Assembly: GCA_041608535.1 (NCBI GenBank)
Contig: JBFISM010000116.1
Location: forward strand, 1-12,038
Length of the DNA: 12,038 nucleotides
From: JBFISM01 sp041608535
GTDB taxonomy: Bacteria; Actinomycetota; Acidimicrobiia; Spongiisociales; UBA5794
Direction of reading: 5' to 3'
Position numbers and translations under genes: made by a program. Under the pieces are notes generated by a model. The model worked only from the letters and a program-made list of their open reading frames with translations, did no database searches and was not told the origin of the DNA. Each line of letters opens with the position of its first letter. The first letter of the stretch is position 1. Shown one piece after another: positions 1 to 6,439 of this stretch.

Positions 1-958
1 CGACGTAGAGCACCCGCCCGTTTGCATCGAGGCTCATACCCTGGGGCGAATCGAACCGAGCCGCCTCGGCGGGCCCATCGACGAACCCGGCGGCACCGTT
101 CCCGAACACCGCCAGAACGTTGCCGCTGCGATCGGTCGTGACGATGCGGTGATGCCCGGTGTCGGCGATGAAGATCCGATCGTCGTCTGTGGCCACCTCG
201 ACCTTGCCGGGATACGACAAGAGCGTTCGGGGCTGAGCGATGCTCTCCGGGGCGAACTCGATCGCGCTGCGGTCCAGCTCCCCGCGTCGGTCGAACTCGT
301 CGACCAGCGCCTGCACCACAGGCGCCACCACGTCGTAGACGCCCTCCCCGGCGTGACCCCCGACGATATTGCCGGCCGGATCGATCAGCACGGTGGTGGG
401 CCACGCGTTGACCCCCCAGCGTCGCCAGATCTCGAAATCGCGGTCGTTCACCACCGGGTGGTCGACGCCGTAGCGGAGCACCACCTGGCGGATGTTCTCC
501 GTGGCGCCCTCGTTGACGAACTTGGCGGAGTGCACGCCGATCACCACCAACTCGTCCGGGTGCTCTTCCTCCAGCCGGTGCAGATCCGGAATGATGTGGA
601 TGCAGTTGATGCATCCATAGGTCCAGAAGTCGAGCAGCACCACCCTGCCTCGGAGCTGCTCCAGACTCAGCTCGCCATCGACGTTGATCCAGTCGAGGCC
701 GGTGGGAAACTCCGGAGCCGGATCGGTCCCGGCAAACGAGGGTATGTCCTCTGGTGTCTCCTCGGGCTGGTCTCCAGCCGCGGCGTCCTCGACGGCAGCG
801 GAGGAGGTGGTTGCCGCCCTGGTCTCCGTCGGGTCCGCCGCAGGCTCACTCCCGGTGCACGCCGCCAGCATCACCATCGCTCCGAGGAGCCCGACCAGCC
901 ACGCTTGCGCGAGTCGGGCCCTTCTAGCGACAGCAGATTGCACCGGCATGGCCCTCAT
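1..958 (-). CDS. Thioredoxin-like/NHL-repeat lipoprotein, N-terminal 319 residues (3' end outside window)
   Basis: Reading the minus strand from 958 gives an uninterrupted frame to the window edge with no stop, so the gene is partial. The start is firm: an in-frame TGA directly precedes the ATG at 958, and a second in-frame ATG lies at 949. Residues 16-34 form a lipoprotein signal with lipobox LAAC (Cys34), followed by an acidic, Thr/Ala-rich linker to about residue 75. Residues 80-225 are a TlpA/thioredoxin-like domain with the redox motif FWTYGCINC (Cys116, Cys119) and the cis-Pro segment WPTTVLID (Pro187). From about 245 come NHL-type repeats (VATDDDRIFIADTGHHRIV; then RFDSPQGMSLDANGRVLYV). 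The thioredoxin plus NHL order is that of the NHLRC2-like family. It probably acts as a membrane-anchored extracytoplasmic thiol-disulfide protein with a beta-propeller; the substrate is unknown. The next gene upstream on this strand ends 106 bp away. Confidence 0.9.
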   Translation of the reverse strand, partial: MRAMPVQSAVARRARLAQAWLVGLLGAMVMLAACTGSEPAADPTETRAATTSSAAVEDAAAGDQPEETPEDIPSFAGTDPAPEFPTGLDWINVDGELSLEQLRGRVVLLDFWTYGCINCIHIIPDLHRLEEEHPDELVVIGVHSAKFVNEGATENIRQVVLRYGVDHPVVNDRDFEIWRRWGVNAWPTTVLIDPAGNIVGGHAGEGVYDVVAPVVQALVDEFDRRGELDRSAIEFAPESIAQPRTLLSYPGKVEVATDDDRIFIADTGHHRIVTTDRSGNVLAVFGNGAAGFVDGPAEAARFDSPQGMSLDANGRVLYV

Positions 959-1064
959 TCAAGACGGCTCGGCGATGCAAACCCGCGGTGCGACGGATGG
1001 CGCACCTGCGACTGGGGAACCTCGCACGCAGCGGTACGGCGGCTCTTGCTGTCCTAGATGCTGC

Positions 1065-1838
1065 TCATCTCGTCGTGGTGTAGGCGGCGACGTCCAGACC
1101 CGCTTCGACCGCTGCGGCGAGGTAGTACTCGGCACGATCCTCGGGAGTGGCGAGGCCGTACGGGTATTCACCAATGGCAACGGCTCCGGCGGCCAGCGAC
1201 AGCGCCTCGAGATGGGCGGCGTGATCGGCGACACCGAGCACTCGCACGTGCACTCCGTCGGAGGTCCCAACGGTGACTCGCGCCATGGCTGCGGCCCACT
1301 GGCCTTCCACCGGTGCGACGAATCGACGTACCCGGCCGGTGTGGGGTTGTAGCGTCGCCCACCGGGGACCAACGGGCTCGGGGAACGGCATGGCCTCGCC
1401 CCGACGCAACGCCCGGCCCGGCTCGGTCCATGCCACTTCCGCACCGAGGACGGCATCCGCGGGCGTCTCCTCGATCACGGCGGCCTCGTGGGCAGCGAGG
1501 CTGGGGGCGAGCCCGTGCGCCAGGTTGGCGCCCACCAGGAGCGTGCGTCCGGCGGCGATGAAGCGCTGGTGGAATCGCTCTGCTTCCACGCCGTCCGACC
1601 ACAGGACGCAGGAGACACTCGCATCGAGGGCGGCTTCGATCTGCTCATCCGGTGTGTCGAGGTCGTCGCTCACGAGCACGTCGTAGGCTGCCAGCGAGCC
1701 GGCCTTCTCGATTCTGCGGTCGAGAGACCTCGTTGGTCTGCGGCCGACGAGCCCGAGCGCAGTCAACGAAGCCTCGCCGAGGAGAATCCGTCCTGCCCGC
1801 ATCCCGACCTCGCCGGTCTGGTGCAATGCGATGCGCAC
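1065..1838 (-). CDS. Rossmann-like NAD(P)-binding-fold hypothetical protein (257 aa)
   Basis: I chose the GTG at 1838 because the protein then opens with VRIALHQTGEVGMRAGRILL, a beta strand, glycine turn and helix typical of a dinucleotide-binding fold. The same frame stays open upstream to 1964, but that extension is Trp/Pro/Arg/Ser-rich and looks non-coding. The body alternates strands and helices (YDVLVSDDLDTPDEQIEAAL, then SCVLWSDG, then RTLLVGANLAHGLAPSLAAHEA), with a more acidic C-terminal half ending in AGLDVAAYTTTR. The layout recalls dihydrodipicolinate-reductase or saccharopine-dehydrogenase-like proteins, but no catalytic motif lets me name a family. There is no clear ribosome-binding site. 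The start lies 1 nt after the stop of a candidate small ORF (1840-1983), so translational coupling is possible. It is co-directional with the lipoprotein gene downstream. Confidence 0.65.
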   Translation of the reverse strand: MRIALHQTGEVGMRAGRILLGEASLTALGLVGRRPTRSLDRRIEKAGSLAAYDVLVSDDLDTPDEQIEAALDASVSCVLWSDGVEAERFHQRFIAAGRTLLVGANLAHGLAPSLAAHEAAVIEETPADAVLGAEVAWTEPGRALRRGEAMPFPEPVGPRWATLQPHTGRVRRFVAPVEGQWAAAMARVTVGTSDGVHVRVLGVADHAAHLEALSLAAGAVAIGEYPYGLATPEDRAEYYLAAAVEAGLDVAAYTTTR

Positions 1839-1839
1839 G

Positions 1840-1983
1840 TCAGCGATGTGAGGGGTGACGCGCCGCGGGCCGCCACTCTCCCTTGGTGTCGGGAGGTCGC
1901 ACCGGCCGCTTGGAGAAGGCGACCAGGGCTGCCACCGCAGCGGCGAGCACCGTCGCCACCACACCGGGAGATGGCTGTCTCAT
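1840..1983 (-). CDS. Candidate small single-pass membrane protein (47 aa)
   Basis: ATG at 1983 to TGA at 1842-1840. The peptide has one hydrophobic segment (residues 8-23, GVVATVLAAAVAALVA) followed by a basic, Pro-rich tail. Its stop sits 1 nt before the GTG start of the Rossmann-like gene, an arrangement typical of translationally coupled pairs. No convincing Shine-Dalgarno precedes the ATG, and short GC-rich frames can mimic a membrane helix, so this is a weak call. The alternative is untranslated leader of the downstream gene. Confidence 0.3.
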   Translation of the reverse strand: MRQPSPGVVATVLAAAVAALVAFSKRPVRPPDTKGEWRPAARHPSHR

Positions 1984-2049
1984 GACACCAGGCTACCGGC
2001 TGTGGCCGCAGTCCCCCAGCTTGTCCGGCTCAACACAGCTAGTCTCCCA

Positions 2050-2155
2050 CCGACGGCCGTGTCCGTCCGCTCGTGCGAGAGCGAAGTCCGGTGCGACTCC
2101 GGCGCTGTCCCGCAACTGTGATGCCCCTCCATGGGGACGAGCCAGGTCGCCTCTC
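2050..2155 (+). promoter_or_regulatory. Cobalamin riboswitch aptamer
   Basis: The leader carries the conserved cobalamin-riboswitch core in the right order. A GGTGCGACTCC hairpin sits at 2090-2100 (CCGG 2088-2091 pairs with CCGG 2099-2102). The B12-box-like CTGTCCCGCAACTGT follows at 2105-2119, then a short CCCC/GGGG hairpin (2124-2136), and the 3' element GAGCCAGGTCGCCT at 2139-2152, matching the usual AGCCAGG-ACCTGCC end. A small hairpin at 2052-2067 (GACGG/CCGTC) lies 5'. The aptamer is compact, lacking the long optional arms of some class members. It lies directly upstream of a B12 uptake operon on the same strand, which supports the call. The exact 5' edge is uncertain. TTGTCC (2021) and TAGTCT (2040) look promoter-like but their 13-nt spacing is too short to claim. 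Confidence 0.93.
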
Positions 2156-2234
2156 CATCGAGATGTGCCGATGTCGCTCTCGCAGGAGGGGCGGTACCGG
2201 ATCGAGAGCTCCTGCGAGAGAGGAGGGCTCGATG
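2156..2234 (+). promoter_or_regulatory. Riboswitch expression platform with SD-adjacent hairpin
   Basis: A perfect 12-bp inverted repeat, CTCTCGCAGGAG (2177-2188) and CTCCTGCGAGAG (2209-2220) with a 20-nt loop, ends exactly where the Shine-Dalgarno AGGAGGG (2221-2227) begins. Separately, CATCGAG (2156-2162), just after the aptamer, is perfectly complementary to CTCGATG (2228-2234), which includes the start codon; that pairing would enclose the hairpin and bury the ribosome-binding site. No T-run follows the hairpin, so translational control is more likely than intrinsic termination. The mechanism is inferred; the complementarities are read directly. Confidence 0.6.
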
Positions 2235-3281
2235 AGGCGGACCGTGGCGCTGCTCCTCGTCTCCCTGGCGCTGGTTGCCACCGCCTGCGGCGACGACACC
2301 CAGCCCGCAAACGACACCAGCTTTGCCGGCGACGCTGCAACCACGACGACGGCCGCCGCCACGAGTACTGCTCCACCGGCGGACGCCATCACGACTTCGG
2401 GAGTGGAGACGACGACGTCTGCTCTCGAGACGACCACGACTACGGCGGTCGCGGCCAAGGTGTTCCCGATCACCGTTGGCTCCGATGCGGGCCCGACCAC
2501 GATCGAGGCCCCACCCGTCCGCATCGCCGCGCTGTCTGCCACCCACGTCGAGATGCTCTATGCCATCGGCGCCGGCGAGCGCGTGATTGCGGTCGATCTG
2601 TTCTCGAACCACCCAGCAGAGGCCGCGACGAAACCGGCCCTCGATTCGTTCAATCTGAACGTCGAGGAGGTGATCGCCACAGATCCGGATCTGGTCGTCC
2701 TGTCGTTCGATCCGGTGGGTGCCGTAGAGGCTCTGGAGGCCGTGGGGATTCCGACGCTGTTGCTCGGCACGGCCACGACGTTGCAGAGCTCCTACGACCA
2801 GATGAAGCTGCTTGGTTCCGCCACCGGGCTCGAGGCAGAGGCAACCCAGCTCGTCGAGCAGGTAGCCGCAGATATCGACGCGGCCGTCGCCGCAGTCGGC
2901 GACCGCGCCGCAGGAATCACGTACTACCACGAAGCCGACCCGTTCACCTTCTACACGCCGACCTCGGAATCGTTCATCGGTCAGATCTATGGGTTGTTCG
3001 CGATGGAGAACATCGCCGATGCCGCTCCCGATGCCGCCGGTCAGACATTCCCCCAGCTCACTCCGGAGTACATCGTGGACGCCGATCCGGAGATGATCTT
3101 CTCCACCGATCCCAGCGGTGACGTCACCCAGTACGAACAGCGGGAGGGCTGGGGTGCGATGCAGGCAGTCGCCTCAGGCGACGTCTACTTTTTGGATCCG
3201 GACATCGCCTCACGGTGGGGGCCCAGACTGGCCGACTTGGTTGCGGCCATCGCCACTGCCCTCATCGACCATGTCGGGTGA
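2232..3281 (+). CDS. btuF: Cobalamin ABC transporter substrate-binding lipoprotein (BtuF-like, 349 aa)
   Basis: The ATG at 2232 is set by an excellent Shine-Dalgarno (AGGAGGG, 2221-2227) and a textbook lipoprotein signal, MRRTVALLLVSLALVATAC, with Cys19 as the lipidation site; the frame is open further upstream, but that part is the riboswitch. A low-complexity Thr/Ala linker runs to about residue 75. The periplasmic-binding-protein fold follows (PPVRIAALSATHVEMLYAIGAG, EEVIATDPDLVVLS, IPTLLLG), with a C-terminal half containing ITYYHEADPFTFYTPTSESF and DVYFLDPDIASRWGPRL. This is the FecB/BtuF clamshell family, which presents corrinoid or siderophore to a membrane permease. The cobalamin riboswitch upstream makes a corrinoid the likely ligand; sequence alone would not separate it from an iron-chelate binder. 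It overlaps the permease start by 11 nt. Confidence 0.92.
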   Translation: MRRTVALLLVSLALVATACGDDTQPANDTSFAGDAATTTTAAATSTAPPADAITTSGVETTTSALETTTTTAVAAKVFPITVGSDAGPTTIEAPPVRIAALSATHVEMLYAIGAGERVIAVDLFSNHPAEAATKPALDSFNLNVEEVIATDPDLVVLSFDPVGAVEALEAVGIPTLLLGTATTLQSSYDQMKLLGSATGLEAEATQLVEQVAADIDAAVAAVGDRAAGITYYHEADPFTFYTPTSESFIGQIYGLFAMENIADAAPDAAGQTFPQLTPEYIVDADPEMIFSTDPSGDVTQYEQREGWGAMQAVASGDVYFLDPDIASRWGPRLADLVAAIATALIDHVG

Positions 3282-4341
3282 CGTCGTGACCCAGGTGGCT
3301 CGCCCAATGATCGCTCCGGCGGCCTCGCAACGGCTGCGGCCGGCTCCGGCGATGGCTGCCTTCGCCATGCTCGCGGTTGCCGCTGTCGTCTCAGTCATCA
3401 CCGGTGCGGCCGACTTACCCGTGCGAGGCGTGGTGTTGGAGGTCGTCGATCGCATCCCGCTGCTGGAGGTCGACTCGGGGTTCACCGCCCGCCAGCGTGA
3501 TGTGCTGTGGCAGCTCCGTGCGCCGCGCATGGTGATCGGAGCGGTTGTCGGGGCGGCGCTGGCTGTCGCCGGTGCGGCGTATCAAGGCGTCTTTCGGAAT
3601 CCCCTTGCCGACCCCTATCTGCTCGGTGTCGCCGCCGGAGCCGGGCTCGGCGCCACCTTGGCGATCATCACCGGCCTGGCGAGCACACCGCTGCTCCCGG
3701 CTGCTGCCTTTGCCGGGGCACTGGTGGCGGTGATCGTCACGTACGGTCTCGCCAAGCTGGGGGGCGCCGGCCGGACAACGGCGACGTTGATACTCGCCGG
3801 GGTCGCCGTTGCCTCCTTCTTCACCGCCCTCCAGACCTATGTCCAGCAGACGTCGTCCGACACCGTGCGCGAGGTCTTCGCCTGGATTCTGGGCCGGTTG
3901 GCGACGTTTGGGTGGTCGGAGGTCCTGCTCGTGGTGCCGTTCGTCGCCGTCTCGGCCGCAGTCATCGTGGCGCACCGGCGTCATCTCGATGTGCTCGCCG
4001 TGGGGGAAGGGGAGGCGGCGGCGCTCGGTCTCGACGTCGGTCGGGTTCGGGTCCTCGTCGTGCTGGCGGCGACGCTGGCGACAGCGGCGGCAGTAGCGGT
4101 GGCGGGGCTCATCGGCTTCGTCGGGATCATCGTCCCCCATGCAGTGCGGCTCCTCACCGGGGCCTCATATCGAGTCATCGTGCCGCTGTCGCTGGTCGGG
4201 GGAGCGGCGTTCTTGGTGTTCGCCGACATCGCCGCACGAACCATCGTCAGCCCCGCCGAGCTCCCCATCGGGGTCATCACCGCGTTCTTCGGCGCACCCT
4301 TCTTTGCGATGATCCTGGCGAGAAGTCGGGGTGCGGGGTGA
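3271..4341 (+). CDS. btuC: Cobalamin ABC transporter permease (BtuC/FecCD family, 356 aa)
   Basis: The ATG at 3271 overlaps the end of the binding-protein gene by 11 nt, implying translational coupling; an ATG at 3307 is an alternative. The protein is highly hydrophobic, with about ten predicted membrane segments, and carries FecCD-family landmarks: RAPRMVIGAVVGAALAVAGA and YQGVFRNPLADPYLLGVAAG near the N-terminal third, a mid-protein ILGRLATFGW segment, GEGEAAALGLDVGRVR (cytoplasmic coupling region facing the ATPase), and GLIGFVGIIVPHAVRLLTG. The end, ELPIGVITAFFGAPFFAMIL, is also typical. It forms the membrane channel of the importer, normally as a homodimer with two ATPases. Its TGA overlaps the GTG start of the ATPase in a GTGA arrangement. 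Confidence 0.95.
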   Translation: MSGDVVTQVARPMIAPAASQRLRPAPAMAAFAMLAVAAVVSVITGAADLPVRGVVLEVVDRIPLLEVDSGFTARQRDVLWQLRAPRMVIGAVVGAALAVAGAAYQGVFRNPLADPYLLGVAAGAGLGATLAIITGLASTPLLPAAAFAGALVAVIVTYGLAKLGGAGRTTATLILAGVAVASFFTALQTYVQQTSSDTVREVFAWILGRLATFGWSEVLLVVPFVAVSAAVIVAHRRHLDVLAVGEGEAAALGLDVGRVRVLVVLAATLATAAAVAVAGLIGFVGIIVPHAVRLLTGASYRVIVPLSLVGGAAFLVFADIAARTIVSPAELPIGVITAFFGAPFFAMILARSRGAG

Positions 4342-5141
4342 GCACCGTCCGGCTCCATAACGTGACGGCCGCGTTCGGCAAGCGCCCGGTTCTCGATGAC
4401 CTGTCGCTCACCGTCCCGTCGGGAGGGTCCCTGGCCGTGATCGGTCCCAACGGCGCAGGGAAGTCGACCCTGCTGAACGCGATCGCCGGCCTCGTCGCAT
4501 ATCACGGCGAGATCTCCGTCGGCACGACCCCGATGCGGGCCATGGCGCGCAGCACCCGCGCCCGGCTGGTCGCCCTGGTTCCGCAATCACCACTGTTCCC
4601 TGCCGGCATGACTGTCTTCGACTACGTCTTGCTGGGGCGCACGCCGCACATCCCCTACTGGCGGAGCGAGGGCGCTGCGGACGTTGCCATCACCCGCATG
4701 TCGATAAAAGCACTCGATCTATCCGATCTCGAGGACCGATCGGTGGACACGCTGAGTGGTGGTGAGCGCCAGCGCGCCGTGCTGGCTCGGGCGCTGACCC
4801 AGAAGCCCGAGGTGCTGTTGCTCGATGAGCCAACCACGGGCCTCGATCTCGGTCATCAACAGACGTTCCTCGAGCTGGTCGAATCGATCCGCCACGAGCG
4901 AGGCACGACCGTGATATCGGCGATCCACGACCTGACGGTCGCTGCCCGCTGTGCGGCGGAGATGGTGCTGCTATCCGGTGGGGTGGTTGCCGCCACCGGG
5001 TCACCGGCGACCGTGATCACCGAGGACCTCGTCCGGCGCCACTATGGGGCTGCCGTGGAGGTGATCGCAACATCGGGCGGACCAGTGGTGGTCCCGCTCG
5101 TGGATCAGACCACGCCTTCGACGACAGAACCGACGAAGTAG
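4338..5141 (+). CDS. btuD: Cobalamin ABC transporter ATP-binding protein (BtuD-like, 267 aa)
   Basis: The GTG at 4338 shares bases with the permease stop (GTGA), which fixes the start; the frame is open upstream only as a shadow of the permease gene. All ABC ATPase motifs are intact: Walker A GPNGAGKST (residues 36-44), Q-loop Gln83 in VPQSPLF, signature LSGGERQ (139-145), Walker B VLLLDEP (159-165), D-loop TTGLD, and switch His197 in ISAIHDLT. The C-terminal region (GVVAATGSPATVITEDLVRRHYGAAVEVI) is typical of FecE/BtuD/HmuV importers. It powers import by the permease encoded immediately upstream. The 3' end overlaps the convergent VIT1-like gene by 37 bp (5105-5141). Confidence 0.95.
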   Translation: MSTVRLHNVTAAFGKRPVLDDLSLTVPSGGSLAVIGPNGAGKSTLLNAIAGLVAYHGEISVGTTPMRAMARSTRARLVALVPQSPLFPAGMTVFDYVLLGRTPHIPYWRSEGAADVAITRMSIKALDLSDLEDRSVDTLSGGERQRAVLARALTQKPEVLLLDEPTTGLDLGHQQTFLELVESIRHERGTTVISAIHDLTVAARCAAEMVLLSGGVVAATGSPATVITEDLVRRHYGAAVEVIATSGGPVVVPLVDQTTPSTTEPTK

Positions 5142-5842
5142 GCAATCACCCCGCCGATACCGGCGATCACCAGGTTGCGCAGACCGGAGCGAATCACCGG
5201 ACCATCGGTGACACCGGTGGTCGCAGCGCCTACTGCGAAGAGACCGACCGTGGTGAGTGCCGCCGACCACGCCAGGCCCACGTTCGGGCTGGGCGTAAAG
5301 AGGAAGGGCAGCACCGCGGGCACGGACCCGAGCAGGAACAACACGCCCGATGCCGCCATCGCCACGTAGGGACTGCGGCGCTCGGCGTCGACGATGCCGA
5401 ATTCGAGGATCTTCATGGCGTTGAGCAGCCTCTCGTCGTCCTTGCTGAACAAGTCGGTGACCTTGTCGAGATCCTCGCCATCGAAACCGAGATCGGCGAG
5501 GAAGCCTCGCATCTGCTCGACCTCCTGGTCGCGGTAGTGGCGGATGTGCTCCATCTCGAGCTCGATCTCGCGATCGAAGACTTCGTCCTGGGATTGCGTG
5601 GCCAGATACTCTCCGGCAGCCATCGAGATCGCACCGGCCACGGCGCCGCCGAGCCCGGCGAGCAGCACCTGGCTGCTGTCGAGCCCGCCACCGACCACCG
5701 CGGCGAGGAGCAGGAACACCGAGACCAATCCGTCGTTGACGCCGAGGATGATGTCCCGCCAGTACTGGCGGGTGGCGCCGACGTGCGGACGGTACGGGGG
5801 CGGGGTCTCGGACCGTCTGGTCCGCTGGGTGCTCTGCGCCAT
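5105..5842 (-). CDS. VIT1/CCC1-family membrane protein, probable Fe/Mn transporter (245 aa)
   Basis: The ATG at 5842 begins a soluble tail and then QYWRDIILGVNDGLVSVFLLL, the hallmark first helix of the VIT1/CCC1 family (residues 27-47). About five membrane segments are visible (31-51, 57-75, 160-182, 187-208, 222-242). Between the second and third lies an acidic cytoplasmic domain (80-155: GEYLATQSQDEVFDREIELE, then EHIRHYRDQEVEQMRGFLAD), the region that binds transition metals in VIT1 homologues. The family exports Fe2+ or Mn2+ from the cytoplasm; which metal is used here cannot be read from sequence. The frame extends upstream of 5842, but that part overlaps the divergent gene's leader. 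Its 3' end overlaps the B12 ATPase gene on the opposite strand. Confidence 0.88.
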   Translation of the reverse strand: MAQSTQRTRRSETPPPYRPHVGATRQYWRDIILGVNDGLVSVFLLLAAVVGGGLDSSQVLLAGLGGAVAGAISMAAGEYLATQSQDEVFDREIELEMEHIRHYRDQEVEQMRGFLADLGFDGEDLDKVTDLFSKDDERLLNAMKILEFGIVDAERRSPYVAMAASGVLFLLGSVPAVLPFLFTPSPNVGLAWSAALTTVGLFAVGAATTGVTDGPVIRSGLRNLVIAGIGGVIAYFVGSVVEGVV

Positions 5843-5912
5843 GCGATGGAGATTACCGGTCGGCGTCGTCGTAGCATCAACGGTACAGTCGGGCCCGAAC
5901 GAGAGGGGAGCG

Positions 5913-6377
5913 ATGACCTCGCAGACGATCGAAGACAGGGTCCGCCGGCAGATCGAAGGCCACCCCTTCACACGCGATCTCTTGCCGACCGACACCGAGG
6001 CGCTCACGGCGCGAGCCGAGCTGGTCGCATTCAGCACGCGTGATGTCATTTTTCGCGCCGGCACGCCGGCAGACACCTTCTACCTCGTCCGGTCCGGCGT
6101 CGTCGAGCTGACCGTCGATGCCTACAGCGGGTTCCCCCAGGTGATCCAGCTGATCAACGAAGGCTCGGTGCTCGGTTGGTCGTGGCTGTTTGCTCCCTAC
6201 GTGTGGAAGTTCGATGCGGTGGCGGCGACTCCGGTTCGCACCATCGCCATCGACGCCGCCGCGCTGCGGGATCACTTCGTCGAAGATCCGGCGAGTGGAT
6301 TCCGCGTCATGGCCCGAGTGGCGGCGGTGATGAACGAGCGGCTCGACGCGACCCGCCACAAGCTGCTCCACGCGTGA
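5913..6377 (+). CDS. Stand-alone cyclic nucleotide-binding-domain protein (154 aa)
   Basis: The ATG at 5913 follows a good ribosome-binding site (GAGAGGGGAG, 5901-5910). Residues 25-125 form the Crp/cNMP-binding jelly roll: FSTRDVIFRAGTPADTFYLV, RSGVVELTV, and INEGSVLGWSWLFAPYVWKF, then AVAATPVRTIAIDAAALRDH. The polypeptide ends after a C-terminal helix (MARVAAVMNERLDATRHKLL) with no helix-turn-helix, so it is not a Crp-type DNA-binding regulator on its own. The usual phosphate-binding cassette (Gly-Glu...Arg-x-Ala) is altered to GSVLGWSW...AVAATPVRT, so cAMP binding is doubtful. It diverges from the VIT1-like gene across 70 bp. The role is unknown; a ligand- or redox-sensing partner protein is possible. 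Confidence 0.8.
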   Translation: MTSQTIEDRVRRQIEGHPFTRDLLPTDTEALTARAELVAFSTRDVIFRAGTPADTFYLVRSGVVELTVDAYSGFPQVIQLINEGSVLGWSWLFAPYVWKFDAVAATPVRTIAIDAAALRDHFVEDPASGFRVMARVAAVMNERLDATRHKLLHA

Positions 6378-6383
6378 TGTCTC

Positions 6384-6432
6384 GTCGAGTGTGCTTATTC
6401 ACCGCGTAATCGGCGTTCCAAGCACACTCGAC
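6384..6432. terminator. Probable bidirectional terminator, 13-bp inverted repeat
   Basis: GTCGAGTGTGCTT (6384-6396) and AAGCACACTCGAC (6420-6432) are perfect reverse complements separated by 23 nt. They fill the 62-bp gap between two convergent genes (stops at 6377 and 6440). The position suggests transcription termination in both directions. The loop is long and there is no strong T-tract, so a protein-binding or repeat element is an alternative. Confidence 0.55.
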
Positions 6433-6439
6433 TAGCTGT

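Noticed and set aside
149..1057. 302-codon plus-strand ORF at the left end.
   Set aside because: It is the mirror of the thioredoxin/NHL lipoprotein on the minus strand, whose motifs are unmistakable; the minus ORF has no stop inside the window because it is partial.
2177..2220. Rho-independent terminator in the riboswitch leader.
   Set aside because: The stem is strong, but no T-run follows; the next bases are the Shine-Dalgarno, which favours translational control.
5853..5889. Plus-strand promoter for the cNMP-fold gene (TTACCG and TACAGT).
   Set aside because: The spacing is about 25 nt, far from the usual 16-19, and no alternative -35 box is visible.
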